From positions 18,383,987 to 18,447,986 of the forward strand of contig NC_044003.1 in the NCBI RefSeq assembly GCF_902150065.1: 64,000 nucleotides of DNA, read 5' to 3'. A program made the position numbers and the translations under genes. How positions within the stretch are numbered: the first letter of the stretch is position 1; the number at the start of each line of letters is the position of its first letter. Shown here in pieces: positions 11,310-23,000 of this stretch. Origin of the DNA: Myripristis murdjan. Lineage: Eukaryota > Chordata > Actinopteri > Holocentriformes > Holocentridae. A model generated the notes under the pieces. That model did no database searches, had not been told where the DNA came from, and saw only the letters and a list, made by a program, of their open reading frames with translations.

Positions 11310-13589
11310 AGGGATGTCATCGCCTTTCCGAAAAGCCTCAGAACTCCTCGGCCTCAGCCGCCTCTCTCGTGAAAAAAATAAAGGAGGACGCCTCATGGAT
11401 GACGTCACAGAACTTAACGACACCGTGAAGTCGTCCGCTTCCAGCCGTGGGTGGGACCAGAGGGAGCGTCGCTGAAGAGGACGTGTCCCCAAGCCTCCAC
11501 AAGTCGAATGCCTTTTGCTGCATTGCTGGTGCTAAATTGACATTGTTCTATATATTTCCTCTTTTCTGTCACATCTAGGCTTGAAGAATTTCACTCCAAA
11601 ACAAGATCCCTACTATTTGATGTTGCTCCTAGGCAAGATTTTTATGTAAAAATGTATCTTGTCAGCCTAAATCACAAAGTGCAGCTGCAACAAGGAAAAA
11701 CATAGCCCTGCCTTACTTAAAGGGAGACTGTGCAGTTTCAGATGGGAGCGCACACCACTTTGTGAACAGAGGATGAAGCTGAGAAAGGATGTAACCCCTC
11801 AGGTTCATGCCAAGACTAATAACCCATAGAATTAATGAAACACCTCTAAATGCTTGTATTGAGTCTAATTTTTTGATGTCAAATGAACACAAAAGCATAA
11901 GCAATGGAGTGAAATGCTCATATATTTTGGGTTATGATCGCAGAAAAGAGTTCCTGAGGCCTTCATTCTTTACCGCATCGTAACAAGGTAGGGTGCCCAA
12001 CCCTTTGAAACTGCATGGTCTGCCTTTAAGTGACATTGTGTTGTCAGGTAGAGTCACATCTCTGCCTGCAGGAAGCGATGAATCAAAATTTCATGGGGAA
12101 ATCCAGATCCATAACAGCAGTGATTAGAGCTCCATCCAGAGAAAGCTGGACTCACATTAGACCTTTGCCTCTCTCGTCCCTTTGGTTTCCTTTGGTATCA
12201 AGCGTCACAGAATGGCTGGGATGGCGAACATAAGTCTGCTGTGTGCAGTGCTATGACGTCACATTGATATGATTTCTCAGCATTGATTCTCTGTTACTTC
12301 TTGCTGCCATTAGGGGGCGCCAATGTGTGACGTTGCCTTGTGCAGCTTTAAAAATCTCTCATCTCTTCCTGCAAAGTGACTACTGGCATGAAAGTAAAAC
12401 TAAAGATTATCATAGTCCTCCTTAAATATCACAAGTCTTTCACTTTCAAAGTGTTACAATTTTAGAGAATACAGTGTTTTTAATAATTTTTAAAATCTTG
12501 AGCAATGACTAAGTAAGTTTTTCTTATTTAAAAGTTGAATATTCAGTGCATAGCCTTTTTTCTTTAAAAATATTGAGCAACGAACATCAAGAAGTAATTT
12601 TTTTCCTTTCCAGAATGTGGATGTAAAGCATTTTGGATTGAGGCCCTTCACCGGGTTTTGTCTTTGTATGAAGCCCCACGGCTGCAGTGTCGTGGATTCT
12701 CTTGAGAATAATTAGTGGTGAGGTTTTGTCAATTGAGCCGATAGTTGGAAGAGATGAAGTAAACTGAGCTCGGCATGAGCAGCTCTGTTGTTATGCTCTT
12801 TTCCTCTCTAGCTTTAGCTAAACACCCAACAGTGTATTCGTTGTATATTTTGCTGTTTGGCAGGCCCCGGCCCAGACTGCCAGACTTTAGGACAGGAGTG
12901 AAGGAGGTGGAGTAAAGATGGCCGGTGACTGATCGGTGGTCAACTACAATTTGAACTTGTCCACGAAGGAAAGTGGATTTGTGAATAACATAGAATGGTA
13001 TTGACCAAAAATAATGGTTGTGAGAATTTCTCATGAATTTGATTACTGTGCCTATATACATTACTTTCAAACTGGGAAGTAAAACACTAATTTAATGTGA
13101 AAGAGTAATGTGTTTGAATTGAAGTGCTATGTACTGTTTTTGTAGTCTTTTTTACTCCGTGTAAAGAGTGGGAGAATACCCCGTACTGTTAACACAGCTG
13201 AAAAACACTCATGAAATATGGATGTTGCTGTTTTGGTAGCTTTTTGTTTAGACTGTGTTTCTAGGGTGTTTTATATGAAAAATATTTTTTAGTCTTGATG
13301 TACTTTTATTATACTGCTGTAATTTTGTACGGCAATGTGTTTTGTCAGCATGAAATGTGTTTTATTCAATAATTTCTTTGAGCACACATTGTGACTTGAG
13401 GTATGTATAATTATGGATATACTTGTACAAGGGCTACTGTTTCTTAAAATTTTGATCAAATAATTGCTAATTCAGACAACAATGCTTGGAGGGTTGTTCA
13501 CATTCCTGATATACTGGGATGGGGTTTTTGTATAAATAATTCAAATGACATCTGTATTTTGCTGCGTTTGTGTGTGAACTCATTTCATG
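11310..13589 (+). other. maco1: Probable maco1 3' UTR and downstream sequence
   Basis: No further exon is recognisable after the TAG at 11307-11309. A poly(A) signal AATAAA occurs at 11377-11382, giving a very short UTR. The next canonical one on this strand is at 13621-13626, inside the dispersed repeat that follows. Human macoilin mRNA has a long 3' UTR, so the longer form is plausible. The region is AT-rich with no long frame of coding character. Confidence 0.5.
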
Positions 13590-13830
13590 AAACTCAATTC
13601 AATTAACTTATATAGCGTCAAATAAAGATAACTGGGGTTATCTCAAGGCGCTTTACACAGACCCAGCAGATTTTGGCTCATCCCACGAACCAAAATCTTC
13701 CCCATGAGCAAGCGTCTGATTAGAGGTGAGGGGAAAAAAAAAAAAAAAACCTTTTACAACAGGGAAAAAAAACATGGCTGTGGGTAGGTGGCCATCTGCC
13801 TCAACTGGTCAACACAGATCCAATCGCTTA
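13590..13830 (+). repeat. Diverged copy of a common teleost dispersed repeat
   Basis: It contains the order typical of a repeat very common in percomorph genomes: CAATTCAATTAACTTATATA, then CTCAAGGCGCTTTACAC, CATGAGCAAGCGTCTG, an A-rich block, and TGGCCATCTGCCTCAACTGG. The copy is heavily mutated. It lies between the converging maco1 and nrbp1 3' ends and supplies an AATAAA at 13621-13626. About 13831-14250 shows nothing recognisable. Confidence 0.65.
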
Positions 13831-14249
13831 TTGATCACCTCATTGTCTATAACATAATTGTCTTTTAGAAGGTATTTCCATGTAGGTTAACATTTGCCTA
13901 AAATTTCTTTTTTGAATTTGATAAGTATCACCTTTCACTGGGTAAAACTTTATGGACATAGAAGTTTCTGTGAAAACAAAGCAGGCAAGATAAAAAGTCT
14001 GCCCACAAAATTAGCATTTATGACTCATAGGAATTCACATTTTACAAATACATGTTCCTTGACCTTAAAAAGGAATAGTTCTTAAACTGAAAAAGTTATA
14101 GTTATTGAGCTCATATGTATGCTTTGGTAAAACCTTTGCATTTTAGTTTTGTGGAAGTCTTTGAATACATCTATCAATAATCTAAATGTAGTTTGAAGTT
14201 CACAGAGCGTGGCTTTGTGATACCACAACATGACACCCAAACAAATCAG

Positions 14250-15964
14250 TTAAGTGCTGATAGTGTACATTTTTATTTCAGGAAGTGAAAAAGGGGGTAA
14301 ATGCATTGCAGAAACAGAGTACAGTGTCCAGCATACAGTGTACAAGATGGTTACAAGCATGCCAGGCAGTCCCACACTTGTATCTTGCAGTATCCACAGA
14401 CCCTGTAAAAAATAAATCGTCACAGCATAGAATGGACAAAAAACTGGATCACTGAAGAGAGGTTTACAGACGCCCATTTCCCAATCGTCAAACGCTCCTC
14501 CACTGCTGGTCTCACGAAGTCGGAGGCAACAGGACAACATTTCCAAGACGAGTTAAATTATATAAAAGTGTACAGTAGTGCAAACTAGCAGAGAGATCTC
14601 AAGAGTTGACAGATTAAGGTGGTGAAAACAGATTAGATTATCGTAGTGGCCGGCACAAGATCTACCTCTGGTGTCACAGGGAGTGCTTCAGCCACAAAAG
14701 GGAACTAAAAATAAAAAGCCAGAAAATCCAAATACTGACAGGCCTAGACTGACAAAACCATTTACACTTCTCAGCAGGTCACTGTATATTAAAATATTTG
14801 CATCTACCTTCACCGTTGTTGACAAGAGAACTGAACCAAATTCAAAATCAAGGTCATCGATTTCTTTAGCTTATATCAATTTAGATTTCATTATGTCGAG
14901 AACTCCCCGTGTTTTGTTGGCAAACCAATCGAGTCATTTGCTTACAGGACAAGGCGTCTTTACAAGGATGTAAGCGGCCTCTCCTGTGTGAAATGGCACT
15001 GATAGAAAACTTTTAATTGATCACCTAAGCCTAACAGGCAGGCGCTGCCATGGACTACTCAAAAATCAGAAGCTACAGTAGTAGTTGGACCAGTCAAGTG
15101 ACAATACCTCTTTTCATAGAAAATAACAGTAAATGATTTAAAAGGAACAAAAGCAAGTCAGAGCATACATTCAAACAAACCACCTGCCTTAGTGCTGGTA
15201 GTGAAATACAGTACACACTCAAGAAAGATAGACAAATAAATAGTTATTTTCTGTATTTAACCGTAGCTGTTGCTCGCCTCTTCAGATTGTGTCACTACTG
15301 TATCATGACTACTACTTACATAATTCAGAGACTGACAAAAAGCTGGAAATAAAACTGACGTTGCATCAACTGCATGAGGAGCTTGATGCGCTGAAGAGTC
15401 TTCAACAACTGATACAAGGTAGGAAGATGCCTCGCTCACCACAAAGAGAAAGTGAAAAGGACCATACAACACCGTAACACATACACTTCAGTATTGCCGG
15501 GGACAGAAGATTTGTTTTCATATAGACAACTATGTAACAGTTTGAAGTAAAATGTTTAAAATACAGTTTTAATACTGACTTAAGGAAAATACTGCTGTTA
15601 CCCAGTTTTGTTCGCTCACTCCTCTCACTTTTCCGCTAATTCAGAACTGAAGGAAACGAGCCAAAAAGGGAAACTGTTAGTATTTTCCTTTAAGTTGCAA
15701 CTATGTTGTTTTCCTCTTTTAAAAGAGAGAAGCAGATGGCTGTACTAGGTGGGAGAGAAAACACATATGAAAGCGATGACCACTTAGTGGTAGCTTTTCC
15801 CACCAGAAGATGCGACGACAGGCTGCAGAGCGGTCCGATCTGAGCTCAGACCAAAGCTTCCTCCTTTGTCCTCGCAAAGCTTTCCCGCAAGTCGAAGGTG
15901 GAGCGACGGCAAGTCCTGTGTGAGAGGATGAGGAGGGTAGGAGGAAGGCCTGCTGACTCCTCTG
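14250..15964 (-). other. nrbp1: nrbp1 3' UTR
   Basis: This runs downstream of the nrbp1 stop on the minus strand. The first strong minus-strand poly(A) signal is AATAAA at 14277-14272, giving a 3' UTR of about 1.7 kb. No other exon or gene is visible. Short open frames on either strand here lack coding character. Confidence 0.55.
14272..14277 (-). terminator. nrbp1: Candidate nrbp1 poly(A) signal
   Basis: The plus strand reads TTTATT, so the minus strand reads AATAAA. It is the best-placed canonical signal after the nrbp1 stop. Cleavage would be about 15-25 bases further left, leaving roughly 0.6 kb between nrbp1 and a long-form maco1 transcript. Confidence 0.5.
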
Positions 15965-16960
15965 CTATGAGGAAACCGTGACCGGATTGAGAGATCCGTT
16001 CCGGCTGTAGAACTTGGAGAAGGCCTCTTCGAGAACTGATGCCAGTCGCGGCTGATCGCCCTGAAAAAAAGAGGGTGAGGGAAAACATGATCTTTGCTGC
16101 AAGATGATACGGGGTATTGCAGCCGAACGGCCCAAAGCAGCAGGAGTGAGGTCAACGGGGTCATGATGAACTGCACTCACCTCACTGATGAATCCCAGCT
16201 GAACAAGCTCCACAGCCAGCTCCTGCACATTCTCATCTGTAGAAAAATGAGAGGCAATCAGAGGAGTAACACGGTGGCACAGTGCCCAAGTGTTTACAGA
16301 GACACCCGGCTGGGCTCGTCTGGCTCTGATTTGTGTCACACTGCTGCTACAAAAAGACAATAAAACACTCTGTGCCAAGTGGGTGCTTGGTCTTACATCC
16401 ATAACCACTTAACCACAAGCATGAAAAAAACCTTGTTTAGAAGCCATGACACTTTTCTCTATCAATTTGCTTCAAGTCCATGCACAACACAGCAGAAACA
16501 GTCCAAGAAATAGCTTACATTTTACTGAAACTGGCAGCAACAAGCACAGCTCAATATGTAAAAAGAAAATGACTTGCATAGTCCAGGAACAATTCAAACC
16601 TTAACAAGTATTTGATAATGTATAATGTCAGCATGAGACTAGAAAGCTGTACTTTGCCTGACTGCAAGAAATAAATAGTGACCGAAACCACACTGTTTTA
16701 AAGCCTGTTGATCCATTTTGGCACAACTGTATTGAAAATTCACAAGCACTTGATTGTTTAAACCGTTAAAATGGGAAGTACTGATGACATAGCTCAAAAT
16801 ATTTAAATGATTTTAATAATTACAATTACATCTTGAATCTGATTCTTTTGATAAAATGAAATGTGTAGGTTTTTTTTATACTATAGGACTTTATTTCAAA
16901 CAAATCAATGCTGTGGTCTTAGGAGCTTATTTCATATTGTAGGGGTGAAGAACTATAAAT

Positions 16961-17002
<42 letters not shown>

Positions 17003-20000
17003 ACTCAATTACAGTCAAAAATGTATCTATGGCTCAGAAAAAAAGCTCCATTTAGTTTTCTTCTTCAAATTCAAAACAGTGGCCCTGCTACCAGCACCAA
17101 CTTCATGTCATGTGTCCTTGAGGCAGACAATGAAACCAAACAGTTCCCTCATTGTGAGTCACTCTGGGTAAGAGCATTAGCCAAATACCTAAAATGTATT
17201 CAAAAAGTGCTATGTGAAGCATTTTTTTGTTTGTTTCTCAAAATTAACACCTTATTTCCCATAAGCCCCTTTGCTTTCTTCAAAGAGGACTGCCCACACT
17301 ACCACCTCCACACCTTCCTTATATCACTCTGCATGTGTTTGTTTGGAGCAAGAGAGTGGATCAAGGCCAATATGCATTCTGACTGTAAGCTAATGTGATG
17401 ATGAATTTATCAAAAATAAAATATTTCCTGTTCTGCACATTTTGCCAAAGCTGTGCGGGTACTACTAGAATACTGATGGCCTCATTTTTTTATGGTAATC
17501 GTACGACACATATGTCTACCAAAACTCATAATGTAATTTACTGATGACAATAACTGTAATTTACTGATGACAATACAACATGTAGCACCTTTACATAGTT
17601 TAAAAAAATAAGTCAGACATATTCCATGTGTCCACACGAACCTGAAATAACTACTACCAGCTGTTTACGTGGACAGAGATACTCACTTGGTAACAAATCA
17701 CAACTCAAATGCCTGTTCAGCTTATCCTCAAGTTTCAACAGCAGTGTAAGCTGAAAGAAGAAGAAAACAAGTCAAGTGACAAAGAAAATAAACAGACGTG
17801 TCAAAGTGTAGAGTGCAGCGTTACTCTTAGTAGGTTACATGAAGATTTATGAGACACAGTTGACAGACCGCAGACTTACATGATGCTTGGTCCCCTCGTC
17901 AACAGGCTCGATATTACACTGCATCTGAAGGACCTGAGCAGATTCACGGGGAAAATGGATTTAGTCTGGTGCACCAACATGCAGATTCTGGTAAGAATTA
18001 TGCAAAAATCTGCGAATGAAGATCCACAAAAGCTCGACTTTGTGCCTCGACGAGTCAGCGATGAAAAAGATAATTCATGTGCATAATAATGCGGTTTCGG
18101 TGCCTAACTCTCAACAACAACTGGTTTTCACCTGCCACGCACCAGAGAAACTTTGAAATAAAAACGCTTTTGTGTCTCTTTGACGCCTTTGTTGTATTTT
18201 GCTTCTCTCTTCAAATGTGGTTTTCTATTCATCCCTTGCTGCATCCAGATGATGGCAAAAATAGATTTTAATATATTTTAAAGTATCTCATCTACTTGGG
18301 GACTGTATGATTCATCTCAGCTGTTATGAAAACAGACTGAAAATAGGTTATGTCAGTGGGAAAAAAACATAAATCAAACACCTCTCCATTTCCCTTTGAG
18401 ACACAAAATATTTTAAATTTCAGCCAGGTATGCTTTCCCCTTAACGTCTGCTTCTGATTAATACTGATATTATAGAAAGTTCACAATTTGTAATTTGTGT
18501 ACACAGCTGAAAGTTGGGGGATTTACCACATCAGGGCATCACAGGTAAGATGTCAATCACAGAAGTACCTTTACTGACACTGAAATATTTTGTTTGGGCT
18601 TTCCTGCCTCATTACACTACAAAAACAAAACCACACAAATAATTGCAGGAATTATTTGACAGATATGATTTCTATTTCCACCTGTCCAGCGGTTCTTTCT
18701 TACCTTCCTGGTCTCCAGCTCTGCAGGTTCAGGGGTTGGGGTTTTGACTGAGGGGGGCACTATGGGGGATTTCACTGCCTCCTGCTGGGGCTGCTGTGGG
18801 CAAGGCATCCCGAACGCAGTCAGAGGGTAGATCCCATTCCTGATGCACCAGAGAGAGAGAGAGAGAGCAGTGCCACTTCAGCTTGAGACACATCAGCAAG
18901 CATTCAGCGGCCCCGGTCAGCTATTATTTACCACTCTTGGCAACTGAGCTGGAGCACTTGAGGAGAAAATGCCTTGCTGAGGCACGCTTTAACGGTGGAT
19001 GATGAGAGCATTACTAATTTGTTTTCCCCACGCAAAATTTCCCAGCTTGTTCAGGGATTCAAACCAACAACCTTCTAACAACAGACTTGCTTCTCCAATC
19101 TGGTTGCTGTCAGTAAAATGGGTCATCACTTCACCATCAGAACGATTTACATTTCTTGTACCGTCTTAACCGGCTCTTGCAGATGTTATGAACACAACCT
19201 TAAAGCTGCGCAGACGCACAACATCCAGTAAGACATCAAAACACAGCAATGCAGGAAGTCAGTGACGCATTAATCCAAGCACAAAAAGCCTGACGTCTGA
19301 ACCAACCTAGGACAAGATGAACAACATTTGTTCCCTTACCTCACATCTTCCAGGAACTTGTCCAGCTCGAGGGCAGGAAACTGGGAGAGTCTGAAGAAAA
19401 GCACAGATTGTGTTTGAATATTTAATATTCAGTCAGGGCTCCATCTTCAACCTCAACCTCTATTTCAACAATAAGTTAAACACTCATCTCTCCACCTGCA
19501 TCTGACATTCCTCCTGTGTGTCAATCAATTTTGAATCTGCTCTTATGTCTTCCCTTGTACTTGAATACTTGAGAGATGCAGAAATATTTTTAACATCCAA
19601 TGCCTGGATGCCCTTTGACTCTTCACAAAAGCTAACTTGTATGATGACAATAAAGAAAACTACTTTACAAGAATCTCAGACTTACTTCAGCTGCACTCCC
19701 TCCTTGGCCTCAACAATCACCAAGTTGGGATCCATGTTCTTCGTCATCTCCTCTAACGCATTTTCGGGAATCATATCTACAGGCAAGGAAAACACATCAA
19801 TCAGCTAAGAGTATTTCTCCACAGAAAAATATTTCTATGTTGCTTGTGTTGATGAAAAGCAGAATCAGATCATTTAAGACCCATGCCAAAGACCTGAAAT
19901 GTGCTGTTGGCAAATCAGCAATAAATTTACCGAAAATACTGAGCGTTGAGTCAAGAGTAGGGCTGTGACAATTATGAAATATTAGCAGATGATTAACTGT

Positions 20001-23000
20001 CAAACAAATAATTACGTTTTACAATTTTTTTTTCTCTTCAACCTAACCCTAACCCTAACATTTAGTATTTGCTTATTATTGCTACAATGACAAACACACA
20101 TTTAGGAAGATCAACTGACTGAATTACAATGCTTTGTAAACCAAAATACATTGCATGCGGTACAGTTAGGGTATACACAGTTCTTTAAAAGGATGAAGCC
20201 AATCTAAGTAAAAGGACACAAACAAAAACAAAGTAAATCACTGTGACTGTGCCTACAACAGGCAATACTGTGTCCCAGACATAATTTCTTCCCCACAATC
20301 TGTATAAATATAATATATACTGTGCTCTAGGCTACTGTATAATGTACAATGTGTGTGTAAGTTAATACACATGACTCAAGTTTCACTTCTAACTGCAGTG
20401 CTGAGTTCTGATTATCAACTTGATCTAAAATTCTTCAAGCAGTGCAACAGTGAGACAGGTAGCATACAAACTATGAAATATGTATGACAGTTAGTTTGTG
20501 GAATAAAATGACTATGTAAATCAATTGTCCTCAGTTGAAATTATCGCTATCAACTGATTATACGGTGATTGGCACAGCCCTACATCAGGGTGCAGTCCAC
20601 TGGAATACAGAGTCCAATCCAAAGAAACAACCAAGCCCTCTGTAAAGTTTCCTGTTAGGCTTTGTCTTGGTTGACCCACTAATATTACACAACAACTATC
20701 TGCGTGTATGATTACGGATTAGGGTTTTGATTAGCTGTAAAATTACTCGCTTCTCAAAAGTGACTGCCTAGTTTGCAACCACAGCAGACATGACTGAGAC
20801 GATTAAACTTGCATGATAAAAATGAAGAGTGGTGCAAAAAGGGACAAAAAGAAATCAGATGTGGTTCATGATATTTCCTAAAATTCTAAGCTGTTTTGGA
20901 AATCACAAGGATCAAATCTAAGGTTTAGTCAGGCCACGTGGAGCCCAACGGCCTCAAAACCATGCAAAAAGCTGGAAAATTGTGTTTTCCCAATGCAATG
21001 GGCCAATAAGATATGTTCGAGAGAGGTGTCCCCATTTAACGTTGATAGAAAACAAGCCCTCTAGACAAACTAATAGCGTAATAATAGAGTGTTATCCCTT
21101 AGATGCACATATTAGGGGTTAAAGGTGTGTTGTAAGCCGCTGGTCTGGATTTTTGGCAGCCTCAGACAAGCTGACTAACTAAATCCTGGACGCCTGCAGG
21201 CTGCAAGTCTGACACGATTCCTGCAGTCTTTGCTGTAATAGGAAGTCTGTTGATAACTGAGATGGTGCTTTCCGACCTGTGGGTTTCTGAAAGACGTGTT
21301 CCAATGTTCATTGTCTTCTTTCATTCCAAAACAAGGCTGCTCAGTCTTCCCCCCTCAGAATTACTATTTTTGGTAAGATGGAAGGGACTCTCAAACTGCC
21401 TCTAGACAGTCATGGGACTGCACTACTACACCTCTTTTATGTTTGGTTTTACCCTGCCTCCCTGACAAAGACAGGTCCCCTCAGCTACTCTGTGGTGGGG
21501 GAAACTCTGCGCGACATTTGGCCTTTAAATAAAGAATTAGATCAATAAATAATCATAAACATAAATTAACAAATAACTGAAGGCAAAAATGTGCAATGAA
21601 AATTTGATTTCATTGCAGGTTTTACAGACTGTTCTCATGTAGCTGTGGTCAGGGCAGAGCCTCTGTCGTATCAGTGGTGAGCAACGCAGCCAACCAGAGC
21701 AGCATTCAACAGAACACAACATATCGGTGTGACCTGACCTTTAACTGCCTTTTAACCTCGTCAAAACGCTGTTACATCAAAACTGTTTAAGTTCTTCTTA
21801 ACAAAATGCAAATGAAGCTTTTTGTGTGTGTATTTTCACTCACGCTGGTGGCTGACGATGCAGTGCGCAGCCAGCAGCTTGAGTAAGGGCACCTCAAACA
21901 AGGCCTGGTGAAACAACAGCTCCTTGGCTGTGGGACGCTTACTGGGATCAACCTCCAGACACTTCTGGATAAATTCCTGAAAGAGGGGGGAAAAAAACCC
22001 ACTTTGAAATATGGGCTTCTCTTACGCAGAGAAAAATGGACGTTAAATGTTGGCCCTGCCCTCCCCACTCACCCGCTGTAAGGGATCCTCTAAGGACTGA
22101 ATGGCACTGTTTATGGCTTCTTGGGACACGTAAGACGAATCTCCATTACTCTGAATTTCCAACACAGCCATCTGACGGGATGAGGAAGTGTGAACATTAG
22201 AATCAACACACACAACCAAAGTTAACACGCCACTCCCATGTTTCTACACTCATCCTAAAAGCCCTATTCATCACTGTTGACATAGGTGATATTTTATTAC
22301 ACCAAGCTGTGAAACATAAATAAAAAAAATATATTTCTCCATGATTTCCTTTTAAAAGCAGAGATAACAGCCTAATCTTTACTTTTGTAATTACTGTGGA
22401 GACCAAATCAACAGGCTATATCCTGGTGGTTTCAAAGCTGATAAGAGACCATCAAGTATTAAGCTACGTTAACAGAGTCCAGTTTTGTTGACACACTGCA
22501 GTGACATATGCACTTTTCTAAGCATATCACCAATCAGGATTTCTGTGAAGCTGCTACTCAGGTAAACTGTGCTGTTTTGTTCATTTTTGTGAATACATCG
22601 AGCTCCTGACTAAACAAGGTACTCCTCTCACCTCTAAGGCGCACATTCCAAAGGAATAGATATCCACAGCTGTGGTGACGTCGGCGACAGCTGAAAACAG
22701 ACATGCTGATCAGTATCACAAAAGCATCACCACACATTTGGGCCCTCAGCCACGGGCAGCATCTGAGACGACTGATAAGTGTGTCGAAATCTCACCTCCA
22801 TACTCTGGAGCAAAAAAATGTAGGCTCTTCTGCTCCTCCCGACACGTTTTGACGTGGTTGTTAATCGTGTCTGGAGCCACTGTAACAGTAAGTGCAAAAT
22901 AACAATGAAAAAAAAAAGAAAAAACAGAAATAAAACCAATAAATTTAAAATGACACTGCCCCTGATCTGATTTTCTCCATATTTCTGAGACCCACCTGAG

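Noticed and set aside
16967-17001. Poly(A) run as the tail of a processed pseudogene
   Set aside because: Neither side resembles a spliced coding sequence, and no target-site duplication was found.
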